Assembly: GCF_013395055.1 (NCBI RefSeq)
Contig: NZ_CP058349.1
Coordinates: forward strand, 3,347,501-3,411,500
DNA length: 64,000 nucleotides
Direction: 5' to 3'
From: Pseudomonas sp. ABC1
Lineage (GTDB): Bacteria > Pseudomonadota > Gammaproteobacteria > Pseudomonadales > Pseudomonadaceae
This document shows, piece by piece, positions 38,080-47,328 of the stretch. Positions within the stretch are counted from its first letter, which is position 1, and each line of letters starts with the position of its first letter. The position numbers and the translations under genes were made by a program. The notes below the pieces were generated by a model. That model did not search any database, was not told the origin of the DNA, and worked only from the letters and a program-made list of their open reading frames with translations.

Positions 38080-39561
38080 ATGAGCAAAGAAGTACTGCTG
38101 GTTGTGGAGTCGGTGTCCAATGAAAAGGGCGTGCCGGCCGGTGTTATTTTCGAAGCACTGGAGCTGGCTCTGGCGACTGCTACAAAGAAGCGTTATGACG
38201 ACGAAGTCGAGTTGCGGGTGGAGATCAACCGCCAGACCGGCAACTACGACAGTTTCCGTCGCTGGACGGTGGTCGAGGACGAGGCGCTGGAGAATCCTTC
38301 CGCCGAACTGACCCTCGAGCAAGCGCGTGAGCGCAAGGCCGATGCTGCCATCGGCGATGCCATCGAAGAGAAGATCGAGTCGATCGAATTCGGACGCATT
38401 GCCGCCCAGACCGCCAAGCAGGTCATCGTGCAGAAAGTGCGCGAAGCCGAGCGGGCCCAGGTGGTCGAAGCCTATCGTGATCGACTGGGCGAGATCATCT
38501 CCGGCACAGTCAAGAAGGTGACACGCGACAGCGTGATCGTCGACCTGGGCAATAACGCCGAGGCCGTTCTCGCCCGTGAAGACATCATTGCCCGCGAGAC
38601 TTTCCGCGTTGGCGCACGTATGCGTGCACTGTTGAAGGAGATCCGCACCGAGAACCGCGGCCCTCAACTCGTGCTTTCGCGCACGGCCCCCGAGATGCTG
38701 ATCGAGCTGTTCCGCATCGAGGTGCCGGAGATCGCCGAAGGGCTGATCGAGGTCAAGGGCGCTTCCCGTGATCCCGGTTCGCGCGCCAAGATTGCCGTCC
38801 GTTCCAAGGACAAACGCATCGATCCGCAGGGCGCCTGCATCGGCATGCGCGGTTCGCGCGTGCAGGCCGTCTCGGGTGAGATCGGCGGCGAGCGTGTCGA
38901 CATCGTGCTGTGGGACGAGAACCCGGCCCAGTTCGTCATCAATGCCATGGCGCCTGCCGAAGTTGCAGCGATCATCGTCGACGAGGATGCCAATGCGATG
39001 GATATCGCGGTGGCAGAAGACAACCTGGCCCAGGCCATCGGTCGTGGTGGCCAGAACGTGCGGTTGGCCAGCCAACTAACCGGCTGGACGCTCAATGTAA
39101 TGACCGAGGCCGATATCCAGGCCAAGCAGCAGGAAGAAACCGGTGACATCCTCCGCAGCTTCATCGAAGAGCTGGATGTCGACGAAGAACTGGCCCAGGT
39201 GCTGGTCGAAGAGGGTTTCACCTCGCTGGAAGAAATCGCCTATGTGCCCCTGGAGGAAATGCTCGGCATCGATGGTTTCGATGAGGATATCGTCAACGAA
39301 CTGCGTACGCGGGCCAAGGATCGTTTGCTGACCAAGGCTATCGCGACCGAAGAGAAGCTGGCCGATGCCCAGCCAGCCGAAGATTTGCTCGCGCTGGAAG
39401 GTATCGACAAGGAACTGGCCGTCGAACTGGCAGTGCGGGGGGTCATCACTCGTGAGGACCTGGCCGAGCAGTCGATCGACGATTTGCTCGATATAGACGG
39501 CATCGACGAAGAACGTGCCGGCAAGCTGATCATGGCCGCCCGAGCCCACTGGTTCGAGTAA
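38080..39561 (+). CDS. nusA: transcription termination/antitermination protein NusA
   Basis: A 493-residue protein from the ATG at 38080 (MSKEVLLVVESVSNEKGV). In order: N-terminal polymerase-binding domain, S1 (about 135-200, GTVKKVTRDSVIVDLG), two KH domains (including DPQGACIGMRGSRVQAV and AIGRGGQNVRLASQLTGW), and two acidic C-terminal repeats with helix-hairpin-helix character (about 360-493). It modulates pausing, termination and antitermination. Confidence 0.98.
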   Translation: MSKEVLLVVESVSNEKGVPAGVIFEALELALATATKKRYDDEVELRVEINRQTGNYDSFRRWTVVEDEALENPSAELTLEQARERKADAAIGDAIEEKIESIEFGRIAAQTAKQVIVQKVREAERAQVVEAYRDRLGEIISGTVKKVTRDSVIVDLGNNAEAVLAREDIIARETFRVGARMRALLKEIRTENRGPQLVLSRTAPEMLIELFRIEVPEIAEGLIEVKGASRDPGSRAKIAVRSKDKRIDPQGACIGMRGSRVQAVSGEIGGERVDIVLWDENPAQFVINAMAPAEVAAIIVDEDANAMDIAVAEDNLAQAIGRGGQNVRLASQLTGWTLNVMTEADIQAKQQEETGDILRSFIEELDVDEELAQVLVEEGFTSLEEIAYVPLEEMLGIDGFDEDIVNELRTRAKDRLLTKAIATEEKLADAQPAEDLLALEGIDKELAVELAVRGVITREDLAEQSIDDLLDIDGIDEERAGKLIMAARAHWFE

Positions 39562-39589
39562 GCACTTAGCGGCCTGAGGAGAGAGATGC

Positions 39590-42073
39590 ATGACGCAAGT
39601 CACGGTGAAAGAACTGGCCCAGGTGGTCGACACACCGGTCGAGCGACTGCTGCTGCAGATGCGTGAGGCAGGACTGTCGCACACCAGCGCCGAGCAAGTA
39701 GTGACCGATAGTGAGAAACAAGCGCTGCTGGCCCACCTCAAGGGTGGACATGGCGCCAAGGCGAGCGAGCCTGGCAAGATCACCTTGCAGCGCAAGACCA
39801 CCACCAAACTGAAGGTCGCTGGTAGCAAGACCATCAGCGTGGAAGTGCGCAAGAAGAAAACCTTCGTCAATCGTGCTCCGGAAGAAATCGAAGCCGAGAA
39901 GCAGCGCGAGCTGGAAGCCCAGCGCGCACTCGAAGATGCTGCGCGGCAGAAAGCTGAAGAAGAAGCCCGCCTGCGCGCCGAGGAAGCCGCACGTAACAAG
40001 CCGCAGCCGGCCGCTGCAACCGCTGACGTCGCATCGGTCATCGAAACGATTGCCGCCGCACCGGCAGAGCCCGTCGTGGCTGTCGACGACCGTAAGAAGG
40101 AAGAGCCGCGCCGCGTCGAGAAAGCGCGCAACGACGATGATGAGCGCCGTGATCGCAAGCAGGCGCAACATCGTCCTGCGCTCAAGACCAAGGCTCCGCT
40201 GGCCCGTACTGTCCGCTCGGGCGACGACGATGCCGATGGTTTCCGTCGTGGCCGTGGTGGCAAGTCCAAGTCTGGCAAGAAGCGTAACCAGCATGGCTTC
40301 CAGAGCCCGACCGGGCCGGTGGTGCGTGAGGTTTCCATTGGCGAGACCATCACCGTCGGCGAGCTGTCGCAGCAGATGTCGGTCAAGGCTGCTGAAGTCA
40401 TCAAGTTCATGTTCAAGCTCGGTTCGCCGGTAACGATCAACCAGGTGCTGGATCGCGAGACCGCACAGTTGGTTGCCGAAGAGCTGGGGCACAAGGTCAA
40501 GCTGGTCAGCGACAACGCGCTGGAAGAGCAACTGGCCGAGTCCCTGAAGTTCGAAGGCGAGGCGCTTTCCCGTGCTCCGGTCGTGACCGTCATGGGCCAC
40601 GTCGACCACGGCAAGACCTCCCTGCTCGACTACATTCGCCGTGCCAAGGTGGCTTCCGGCGAAGCGGGCGGGATCACGCAGCATATCGGTGCCTACCACG
40701 TAGAGACCGAGCGCGGCATGGTCACCTTCCTCGACACCCCCGGTCACGCCGCGTTCACCGCGATGCGTGCCCGTGGTGCCAAGGCGACCGACATCGTCAT
40801 CCTGGTCGTTGCAGCTGACGACGGTGTGATGCCGCAGACCCAGGAAGCCGTGCAGCATGCGAAAGCAGCTGGCGTGCCGATCGTGGTCGCGGTGAACAAG
40901 ATCGACAAGCCGGACGCCAATCCGGACAACATCAAGAACGGCCTGGCCGCGCTGGATGTGATTCCGGAAGAGTGGGGCGGTGAAGCGCCGTTCGTCCACG
41001 TATCGGCCAAGGTCGGTACGGGCGTCGACGAACTGCTCGAAGCCGTACTGCTGCAGGCCGAGGTTCTTGAGCTGAAGGCAACGCCTTCCGCCCCGGGCCG
41101 TGGTGTCGTGGTCGAGTCGCGTCTGGACAAGGGCCGTGGTCCGGTGGCCACCGTGCTGGTACAGGACGGTACGCTGAACCAGGGCGACATGGTGCTGGTA
41201 GGCGTCAACTATGGCCGCGTGCGCGCCATGCTCGACGAGAACGGCAAGCCGATCAAGGCGGCTGGCCCTTCCATTCCGGTGGAGATCCTGGGTCTCGACG
41301 GTACGCCGGACGCCGGTGATGAGCTGATCGTCGTCGCTGACGAGAAGAAAGCGCGTGAGATCGCACTGTTCCGCCAGGGCAAGTTCCGCGAGGTCAAGCT
41401 GGCCCGCGCGCATGCCGGCAAGCTCGAGAATATTTTCGAGACCATGGGCCAGGACGAGAAGAAGACCCTCAACATCGTGCTCAAGTCCGATGTGCGCGGT
41501 TCCCTCGAAGCGCTGCAAGGCTCGCTCAGCGACCTGGGCAACGACGAGGTCCAGGTGCGGGTCATTGGTGGTGGCGTCGGTGGTATCACCGAAAGCGACG
41601 CCAACCTGGCGCTGGCTTCCAATGCCGTGCTGTTCGGCTTCAACGTGCGTGCCGATGCCGGTGCGCGCAAGATCGTCGAGCAGGAAGGCCTGGACCTGCG
41701 CTACTACAATGTGATCTACGACATCATCGAAGACGTCAAGAAGGCCCTGTCGGGCATGCTTGGCAGCGATGTTCGCGAGAACATTCTCGGTATCGCCGAA
41801 GTCCGCGATGTGTTCCGCTCGCCGAAGTTTGGTGCGGTCGCTGGTTGCATGGTGCTCGAGGGCATGGTGCACCGCAATCGTCCGATCCGTGTACTGCGCG
41901 ACGACGTGGTCATCTTCGAAGGCGAACTCGAGTCGCTGCGTCGCTTCAAGGACGATGTCGCTGAAGTGCGTGCCGGCATGGAGTGCGGTATCGGCGTGAA
42001 GAGCTACAACGACGTCAAGGTCGGCGACAAGATCGAGGTCTTCGAGAAAGTCGAAGTGGCGCGTTCGCTCTAA
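39590..42073 (+). CDS. infB: translation initiation factor IF-2
   Basis: An 827-residue GTPase. The N-terminal IF2 domain is followed by a charged, Ala/Glu/Arg-rich linker with coiled-coil character (about 95-215). The G1 motif GHVDHGKT is at about 336-343, with DTPGHAAF (G3) and NKIDKP (G4), then beta-barrel and C-terminal domains that bind fMet-tRNA. It promotes initiator tRNA binding to the 30S subunit. The large antisense frame over it is a codon-bias artefact. Confidence 0.98.
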   Translation: MTQVTVKELAQVVDTPVERLLLQMREAGLSHTSAEQVVTDSEKQALLAHLKGGHGAKASEPGKITLQRKTTTKLKVAGSKTISVEVRKKKTFVNRAPEEIEAEKQRELEAQRALEDAARQKAEEEARLRAEEAARNKPQPAAATADVASVIETIAAAPAEPVVAVDDRKKEEPRRVEKARNDDDERRDRKQAQHRPALKTKAPLARTVRSGDDDADGFRRGRGGKSKSGKKRNQHGFQSPTGPVVREVSIGETITVGELSQQMSVKAAEVIKFMFKLGSPVTINQVLDRETAQLVAEELGHKVKLVSDNALEEQLAESLKFEGEALSRAPVVTVMGHVDHGKTSLLDYIRRAKVASGEAGGITQHIGAYHVETERGMVTFLDTPGHAAFTAMRARGAKATDIVILVVAADDGVMPQTQEAVQHAKAAGVPIVVAVNKIDKPDANPDNIKNGLAALDVIPEEWGGEAPFVHVSAKVGTGVDELLEAVLLQAEVLELKATPSAPGRGVVVESRLDKGRGPVATVLVQDGTLNQGDMVLVGVNYGRVRAMLDENGKPIKAAGPSIPVEILGLDGTPDAGDELIVVADEKKAREIALFRQGKFREVKLARAHAGKLENIFETMGQDEKKTLNIVLKSDVRGSLEALQGSLSDLGNDEVQVRVIGGGVGGITESDANLALASNAVLFGFNVRADAGARKIVEQEGLDLRYYNVIYDIIEDVKKALSGMLGSDVRENILGIAEVRDVFRSPKFGAVAGCMVLEGMVHRNRPIRVLRDDVVIFEGELESLRRFKDDVAEVRAGMECGIGVKSYNDVKVGDKIEVFEKVEVARSL

Positions 42074-42082
42074 GCGAATGCC

Positions 42083-42159
42083 AGCCGAAAGCTGGAAGCC
42101 AGGAATCGGAAGCCGCTCCAAAGCGTTTCCGGTTTCGAGCTTCCAGCTTTCGGCTTTTT
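42083..42159 (+). repeat. long hairpin repeat between infB and rbfA
   Basis: AGCCGAAAGCTGGAAGC (42083-42099) pairs perfectly with 42139-42155, and an inner stem (CGGAA..CGCT with AGCG.TTCCG) extends it. Five T follow, so it could work as a partial terminator inside the operon. It shares the AAGCTGGAAG arm with the repeat at 43893-43962. Confidence 0.7.
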
Positions 42160-42174
42160 AGTGAGGGCGATTCA

Positions 42175-42573
42175 ATGGCCAAAGAATACAGTCGAACCCA
42201 GCGGATCGGCGACCAGATGCAGCGTGAACTGGCGCAACTGATCCAGCGGGAAATCAAGGACCCACGCCTGGGCCTTGTCACCATCACCGCTGTGGAGGTC
42301 AGCCGCGACCTGTCCCACGCCAAGGTGTTCATCACGCTCATGGGGCAGGATGAAGACGAGGCCGCGATCAAGGGCAACTTGCGCATCCTCAACGATGCCA
42401 ATGGCTTCCTGCGTATGCAGATCGGCAAGGTGATGAAGCTGCGCAGCGTTCCACAGTTGCACTTCCACTACGATGCCAGCATTCGTAACGGTGCCCAGAT
42501 GTACTCGTTGATCGAGCGGGCGCTGGCGGAAGACCGCAAGCATGAAGGCCGCAACGACGACGGTAAGGAGTGA
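42175..42573 (+). CDS. rbfA: 30S ribosome-binding factor A
   Basis: A 132-residue protein from the ATG at 42175 (MAKEYSRTQRIGDQMQRELAQLI). The single KH-like domain has DPRLGLVTITAVEVSRDLSHAKVF and RSVPQLHFHYDAS. It is needed for late 16S rRNA processing and cold adaptation. truB follows with a 3-base gap. Confidence 0.97.
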   Translation: MAKEYSRTQRIGDQMQRELAQLIQREIKDPRLGLVTITAVEVSRDLSHAKVFITLMGQDEDEAAIKGNLRILNDANGFLRMQIGKVMKLRSVPQLHFHYDASIRNGAQMYSLIERALAEDRKHEGRNDDGKE

Positions 42574-42576
42574 CGG

Positions 42577-43494
42577 GTGGCCCAGGTCAAGCGTATTCGT
42601 CGCAAGGTCGACGGTGTCATCCTGCTGGACAAGCCGCGTGGCTTCACTTCCAACGCAGCGCTGCAGAAGGTACGTTGGTTGCTCAATGCCGAGAAGGCCG
42701 GGCATACCGGTAGTCTCGACCCGCTGGCCACTGGCGTGTTGCCGTTGTGCTTCGGCGAGGCCACCAAGTTCTCCCAGTACCTGCTCGATGCCGACAAGGC
42801 CTACGAGACGGTCATGCAGTTGGGGGTGACCACCACCACGGCGGATGCCGAGGGTGAGGTGCTGGAGCGCCGCCCGGTAGGCGTTACACGTGAGCAACTG
42901 GAGGCTGCGCTGTCTGGCTTCCGTGGCGACATCCAGCAGGTGCCGCCGATGTATTCGGCGCTCAAACGCGATGGGCAACCCCTCTACAAGCTGGCCAGGG
43001 CGGGTGAAGTAGTGGAGCGCGAGCCGCGTTCTGTTACTATTGCCCGGCTCGAAGTGCTGGCGCTGGAGGGAGACAAGGCTCGTCTTGCCGTTTCCTGTAG
43101 CAAAGGCACTTATATCCGCACACTGGTTGAAGATATCGGGCACGTGCTGGGATGTGGTGCACATGTCGCGGAGCTGCGCAGGACACAGGCCGGGCCGTTC
43201 GACCTGAGCCAGACTGTCAGTCTCGAAGAGCTGGAGCACCTGCATGGCGAGTCGGGTGCCGAGGCGCTGGACGGTTTTCTCAAGCCGGTCGACAGTGGCC
43301 TGGAGGATTGGCCGGTGTTGCAGTTGTCCGAGCACAGCGCCTTCTACTGGCTCCATGGGCAACCTGTACGGGCACCTGATTCGCCAGCGTTCGGCATGTT
43401 GCGTGTGCAAGATCAGAATGGACGCTTCATCGGTATCGGTGAGGTGGGGGACGACGGGCGTATCGAGCCGCGTCGACTGATTCGGTCGGAATGA
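42577..43494 (+). CDS. truB: tRNA pseudouridine-55 synthase
   Basis: A 305-residue protein starting at GTG with TAAGGAG seven bases upstream. The catalytic Asp is in HTGSLDPLATGVLPLCFGEATKF. Other signatures are VPPMYSALKRDGQPLYKLARAG and CSKGTYIRTLVEDIG; a PUA-like domain closes the chain. It modifies U55 in the T-loop of tRNAs. Confidence 0.98.
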   Translation: MAQVKRIRRKVDGVILLDKPRGFTSNAALQKVRWLLNAEKAGHTGSLDPLATGVLPLCFGEATKFSQYLLDADKAYETVMQLGVTTTTADAEGEVLERRPVGVTREQLEAALSGFRGDIQQVPPMYSALKRDGQPLYKLARAGEVVEREPRSVTIARLEVLALEGDKARLAVSCSKGTYIRTLVEDIGHVLGCGAHVAELRRTQAGPFDLSQTVSLEELEHLHGESGAEALDGFLKPVDSGLEDWPVLQLSEHSAFYWLHGQPVRAPDSPAFGMLRVQDQNGRFIGIGEVGDDGRIEPRRLIRSE

Positions 43495-43609
43495 CCGAAG
43501 CGTAACGCTGATACAGCGGTGCGTCATGAGGGTGGCTGTCAACAGGCACGGTCATACCTCTTACTCAACACGGGCAATGGCCCGGCCTGTTCACTTAGGA
43601 GTCCATGAC

Positions 43610-43879
43610 ATGGCACTGAGCGCTCAAGAAAAAGCCCAGATCGTTAGCGAGTACAAGCAAGCTGAAGTTGATACCGGTAGCCCGGAAGTGCAAGTTGCAC
43701 TGCTGACTGCCAACATCAACAAGCTGCAAGACCACTTCAAGGCCAACGGCAAGGATCACCACTCCCGTCGTGGTCTGATCCGTATGGTCAACCAGCGCCG
43801 CAAGCTGCTGGATTACCTGAAGGGTAAAGACACCACTCGCTACAGCACCCTGATCGGTCGTCTGGGTCTGCGTCGCTAA
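43610..43879 (+). CDS. rpsO: 30S ribosomal protein S15
   Basis: An 89-residue protein, MALSAQEKAQIVSEYKQAEVD, with the universal TGSPEVQVALLT, DHHSRRGL and RKLLDYLK blocks. TAGGAG lies 9 bases before the ATG. It binds the central domain of 16S rRNA. It precedes pnp, the conserved rpsO-pnp order. Confidence 0.98.
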   Translation: MALSAQEKAQIVSEYKQAEVDTGSPEVQVALLTANINKLQDHFKANGKDHHSRRGLIRMVNQRRKLLDYLKGKDTTRYSTLIGRLGLRR

Positions 43880-43892
43880 GACGCAGGTGAGT

Positions 43893-43962
43893 CGGAAGCT
43901 GGAAGTTGGACGCTGGAAGCAGGGCATAGACCTCGCTTCCGGTTTCTGGCTTCCAGCTTCCG
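43893..43962 (+). repeat. hairpin repeat between rpsO and pnp
   Basis: CGGAAGCTGGAAG (43893-43905) pairs perfectly with CTTCCAGCTTCCG (43950-43962), with an AT/GC-mixed loop. It is related to the infB-rbfA repeat. In other bacteria a hairpin at this place is cut by RNase III and controls pnp, so this one may have been recruited for that role. Confidence 0.65.
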
Positions 43963-44041
43963 GCTTTCTGGGAATGGCAACGGGTCCGACTCCCGACATT
44001 TCCGGCAATTTCCCCAAAGGCAACAGAGAGAAGGAAAATCC

Positions 44042-46150
44042 GTGAATCCGGTAATCAAGAAATTCCAGTTCGGTCAGTCGACCGTTACCCTCGAAACGGG
44101 CCGTGTCGCTCGCCAGGCCTCCGGTGCCGTCCTCGTCAGCATCGACAATGACGTCACTGTCCTGGTCACCGTCGTAGCTGCCAAGAGCGCTGACCCGAGC
44201 AAGGGTTTTTTCCCGCTGTCGGTCCACTACCAGGAAAAGACCTACGCCGCTGGCAAGATCCCTGGTGGTTTCTTCAAGCGTGAGGCGCGTCCCTCCGAGA
44301 AAGAAACCCTGACGTCGCGTCTGATCGATCGTCCGATCCGTCCGCTGTTCCCGGAAGGCTTCCAGAACGAAGTGCAGGTCATCTGCACCGTGGTCTCCAC
44401 CAGCAAGAAGACCGACCCCGACGTCGCTGCGATGATCGGTACGTCCGCTGCCCTGGCCGTCTCCGGCATTCCGTTCGATGGCCCGCTGGGCGCCGCCCGT
44501 GTAGCCTTCCATCCGGAAAGCGGCTACCTGCTGAACCCTAACTACGAGCAGCTCAAGGCTTCCAGCCTGGACATGGTCGTGGCCGGTACTCAGGACGCCG
44601 TGCTGATGGTCGAGTCGGAAGCCAAAGAGCTGACCGAAGACCAGATGCTGGGCGCCGTACTGTTCGCCCACCAGGAGTTCCAGGTCGTGATCCAGGCCGT
44701 CAAGGAGTTCGCCGCCGAGGCTGGCAAACCCGCCTGGAACTGGCAGGCACCGCAAGCCAACACCGTCCTGCTGGATGCCATTCGCAGCCAGTTCGGCGAA
44801 GCGATCAGCCAGGCCTATACCATCACCATCAAGCAGGATCGCTACAACCGTCTGGGCGAACTGCGCGACCAGGTGGTCGCGGCACTGGGGGGCGAAGGTG
44901 AAGGCCAGTTCGCTGCCGATGCGGTCAAGGCTGCCTTTGGCGAGATCGAATACCGCACCGTTCGCGAGAACATCGTCAACGGCAAGCCGCGTATCGACGG
45001 CCGTGACACCCGTACCGTGCGCCCGCTGGCCATCGAAGTCGGCGTGCTGGACCGTACCCACGGTTCCGCGCTGTTCACCCGTGGCGAAACCCAGGCTCTG
45101 GTCGTTGCCACCCTCGGTACCGCCCGCGATGCGCAACTGCTCGACACCCTGGAAGGCGAGAAGAAAGATCCCTTCCTGCTGCACTACAACTTCCCGCCTT
45201 ACTCGGTGGGCGAGTGTGGTCGCATGGGTGCCACCGGCCGTCGCGAAATCGGCCATGGTCGTCTGGCCCGTCGTGGCGTTGCTGCCATGCTGCCGAGCGC
45301 CGACCAGTTCCCCTATACCATTCGCGTGGTATCGGAAATCACCGAATCCAACGGTTCCAGCTCGATGGCCTCGGTCTGTGGCGCTTCCCTGGCGCTGATG
45401 GACGCAGGCGTACCGCTGAAGGCGCCGGTGGCCGGTATCGCCATGGGCCTGGTCAAGGAAGGCGAGAAGTTCGCCGTTCTGACCGACATCCTCGGTGACG
45501 AAGATCACCTGGGCGACATGGACTTCAAAGTGGCCGGTACCGCCAAAGGTGTTACCGCGCTGCAGATGGACATCAAGATCCAGGGCATCACCGAAGAAAT
45601 CATGGAGATCGCCCTGAACCAGGCGCTGGAAGCGCGCCTGAACATTCTGGGTCAGATGAACCAGGTCATTGCCGAGTCGCGTAGCGAACTGTCGGCCAAT
45701 GCCCCGACCATGATTTCGATGAAGATCGATCAGGACAAGATCCGCGACGTCATCGGCAAGGGCGGCGCGACCATTCGCTCTATCTGCGAAGAAACCAAGG
45801 CCTCGATCGACATCGAGGACGACGGTTCGATCAAGATCTTCGGCGAAACCAAGGAAGCGGCCGAGGCTGCCAGGCAGCGCGTGCTGTCCATTACCGCCGA
45901 GGCCGAAGTTGGCAAGATCTACGTCGGCAAGGTCGAGCGCATCGTTGACTTCGGTGCCTTCGTCAACATCCTGCCGGGCAAGGATGGTCTGGTGCACATC
46001 TCGATGCTGAGCGATCAGCGTGTCGAGAAAGTCACCGATATCCTCAAGGAAGGCCAGGAAGTCGAAGTGCTGGTGCTGGACGTGGACAACCGCGGTCGCA
46101 TCAAGCTGTCGATCAAGGACGTCGCTGCCGCCAAGGCATCCGGCGCCTGA
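44042..46150 (+). CDS. pnp: polyribonucleotide nucleotidyltransferase (PNPase)
   Basis: A 702-residue protein from a GTG with GAAGGA about 6 bases upstream. Two RNase PH domains are joined by an all-helical linker, followed by KH (IRDVIGKGGATIRSI, about 560-620) and S1 (VGKIYVGKVERIVDFGAFVNILPG, about 622-690). It degrades RNA from the 3' end with phosphate and is part of the degradosome. Signature blocks FFKREARPSEKETLTSRLID and GRMGATGRREIGHG are intact. Confidence 0.98.
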   Translation: MNPVIKKFQFGQSTVTLETGRVARQASGAVLVSIDNDVTVLVTVVAAKSADPSKGFFPLSVHYQEKTYAAGKIPGGFFKREARPSEKETLTSRLIDRPIRPLFPEGFQNEVQVICTVVSTSKKTDPDVAAMIGTSAALAVSGIPFDGPLGAARVAFHPESGYLLNPNYEQLKASSLDMVVAGTQDAVLMVESEAKELTEDQMLGAVLFAHQEFQVVIQAVKEFAAEAGKPAWNWQAPQANTVLLDAIRSQFGEAISQAYTITIKQDRYNRLGELRDQVVAALGGEGEGQFAADAVKAAFGEIEYRTVRENIVNGKPRIDGRDTRTVRPLAIEVGVLDRTHGSALFTRGETQALVVATLGTARDAQLLDTLEGEKKDPFLLHYNFPPYSVGECGRMGATGRREIGHGRLARRGVAAMLPSADQFPYTIRVVSEITESNGSSSMASVCGASLALMDAGVPLKAPVAGIAMGLVKEGEKFAVLTDILGDEDHLGDMDFKVAGTAKGVTALQMDIKIQGITEEIMEIALNQALEARLNILGQMNQVIAESRSELSANAPTMISMKIDQDKIRDVIGKGGATIRSICEETKASIDIEDDGSIKIFGETKEAAEAARQRVLSITAEAEVGKIYVGKVERIVDFGAFVNILPGKDGLVHISMLSDQRVEKVTDILKEGQEVEVLVLDVDNRGRIKLSIKDVAAAKASGA

Positions 46151-46166
46151 ATCCTGCCTGAGTGAA

Positions 46167-46195
46167 GAAAAGGCCCTGCGGGGCCTTTTCTTTTG
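46167..46195 (+). terminator. terminator after pnp
   Basis: GAAAAGGCCC (46167-46176) pairs with GGGCCTTTTC (46181-46190), followed by TTTT. It ends the long ribosomal/RNA-metabolism transcript. Confidence 0.9.
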
Positions 46196-46300
46196 CCTGC
46201 AGGTTTCTGGATCGCCCGCTGGAGTCAGTCGGCGCAATGCCGGAGGTTCTTTCTTGAGTCGCTCGTATCATTGCAAGTTGCATGGCGACGAGTGGCCAGA

Positions 46301-46317
46301 ACATGCAGAGTGCATGT
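46301..46317. promoter_or_regulatory. palindromic candidate activator site upstream of the sigma-54 promoter
   Basis: ACATGCA-GAG-TGCATGT is a perfect 7-bp inverted repeat about 80 bases upstream of the -24 box, the usual distance for a sigma-54 enhancer-binding protein site. It is not the GTTAC/GTAAC CbrB type. Confidence 0.45.
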
Positions 46318-46378
46318 TTCATGTACCTGTTTGTTATTTTAACTTGTTGATATTAAAGGATTAATTTTTTAATCCTGG

Positions 46379-46395
46379 TTGGCACGTCGCTTGCG
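46379..46395 (+). promoter_or_regulatory. sigma-54 (RpoN) promoter of the BON-domain gene
   Basis: TTGGCACG-TCGC-TTGCG matches the -24/-12 consensus (TGGCACG-N4-TTGC) perfectly. It lies about 66 bases before the ATG. An AT-rich inverted repeat (AGGATTAA/TTAATCCT, about 46357-46376) immediately upstream may bind IHF or help bending. Confidence 0.8.
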
Positions 46396-46460
46396 ATATT
46401 CATTGGGCAACCTGCACATGAAGACCTATTGCAGGAATAACGAAGAACAGGAGTGCCACC

Positions 46461-46835
46461 ATGTACAACGTCAAGAAACCTCTGACCGCCGCCGCTATCG
46501 CCGCTGTAATGAGCTTGCCACTGGCCGGTGTTGCCCTGGCTGACAGTCATGCGGGGCAGAGCAAGTCCGAGGAAGTGCTGCACAAGGCCGGTGAGAAAGC
46601 TCACGAGGCTGGAGAAGTCGTCTCGGATACCTGGATCACCACCAAGGTCAAGTCGTCCCTGTTGGCTGAAAGTGCAACGTCGGGCACCGATATCAAGGTC
46701 GAGACCAAGGACGGCATCGTTTCGTTGTCCGGCACTGTGGCAAGCGAGGCCGAGCGCAAGCTGGCCATCGAGAAAACCAAAGCGATCAAGGGTGTACGGG
46801 ATGTCTCCGCTGATGGCCTGAAGTTCGTCGACTAA
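46461..46835 (+). CDS. periplasmic BON-domain (OsmY-like) protein
   Basis: A 124-residue protein with a cleavable signal peptide ending near ALADSHA, then a short Lys/Glu helix and one BON domain (about 55-122: WITTKVKSSLLAES, DGIVSLSGTVASEAERKLA, IKGVRDVSADGLKFV). CAGGAG lies 7 bases before the ATG. BON proteins sit at the envelope and respond to osmotic or stress signals, binding phospholipid or other surfaces. The sigma-54 promoter shows that it is activator-controlled, not housekeeping. A terminator follows, so it is monocistronic. Confidence 0.9.
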   Translation: MYNVKKPLTAAAIAAVMSLPLAGVALADSHAGQSKSEEVLHKAGEKAHEAGEVVSDTWITTKVKSSLLAESATSGTDIKVETKDGIVSLSGTVASEAERKLAIEKTKAIKGVRDVSADGLKFVD

Positions 46836-46850
46836 GTCGATCGGTTGAGA

Positions 46851-46881
46851 AAAGCCCCATGCATTGCATGGGGCTTTTTGT
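46851..46881 (+). terminator. terminator after the BON-domain gene
   Basis: AAGCCCCATGCA/TGCATGGGGCTT hairpin followed by TTTTGTTTT. It can also work for the convergent DUF1304 gene. Confidence 0.85.
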
Positions 46882-46931
46882 TTTATGGGCTGTCGTCATG
46901 GTGAGTGAGCCCAACAGGTCTGTGTCCGAAT

Positions 46932-47285
46932 TCAGAGGCCGAAGAACAGGCAGAGCAGCGCAGCGGCTGCGGGCAGTGCCTGGATCAGGAGGATCTTGCG
47001 GCTGGCAGTCAGGCCGCCAAAGATGCCGGCCAGCAGAACGCAGGAAAGGAAAAACAGCGTGAACTCATTGCCATCGTTTCCCTTGAGCAGGCCATAGATC
47101 AGGCCCGCAGCCAGGAAGCCGTTATACAGCCCCTGGTTGGCTGCCAGTGTCGCAGACTGATGGGCGAATTCCTGGCTCAGGCCGAAGGTGCGTCTTCCGC
47201 TGGGCTTCTGCCACAGGAACATCTCCAGCACGACGATATAGGCATGGATGATGATCACGAGGACGATCAGGCTATTGGCAATCAT
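46932..47285 (-). CDS. DUF1304 inner-membrane protein
   Basis: A 117-residue protein with four hydrophobic helices. The family signature is clear: IIIHAYIVVLEMFLW, then LAANQGLYNGFLAAGL and FLSCVLLAGIFGGLTASRKI. DUF1304 proteins are small membrane proteins of unknown function. It is 43 bases downstream of the DUF748 gene on the same strand. Confidence 0.88.
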   Translation of the reverse strand: MIANSLIVLVIIIHAYIVVLEMFLWQKPSGRRTFGLSQEFAHQSATLAANQGLYNGFLAAGLIYGLLKGNDGNEFTLFFLSCVLLAGIFGGLTASRKILLIQALPAAAALLCLFFGL

Positions 47286-47328
47286 GCGGTCTGCTCCTTT
47301 GAGTCAGTTGGCCTTTGCGTCGTGTTGT

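Noticed and set aside
39566..42121. 851-residue frame antisense to infB, and the 880-residue frame antisense to rpsO-pnp
   Set aside because: Both cover strongly conserved essential genes on the other strand and read as low-complexity His/Arg/Asp/Gly-rich sequence typical of antisense frames.
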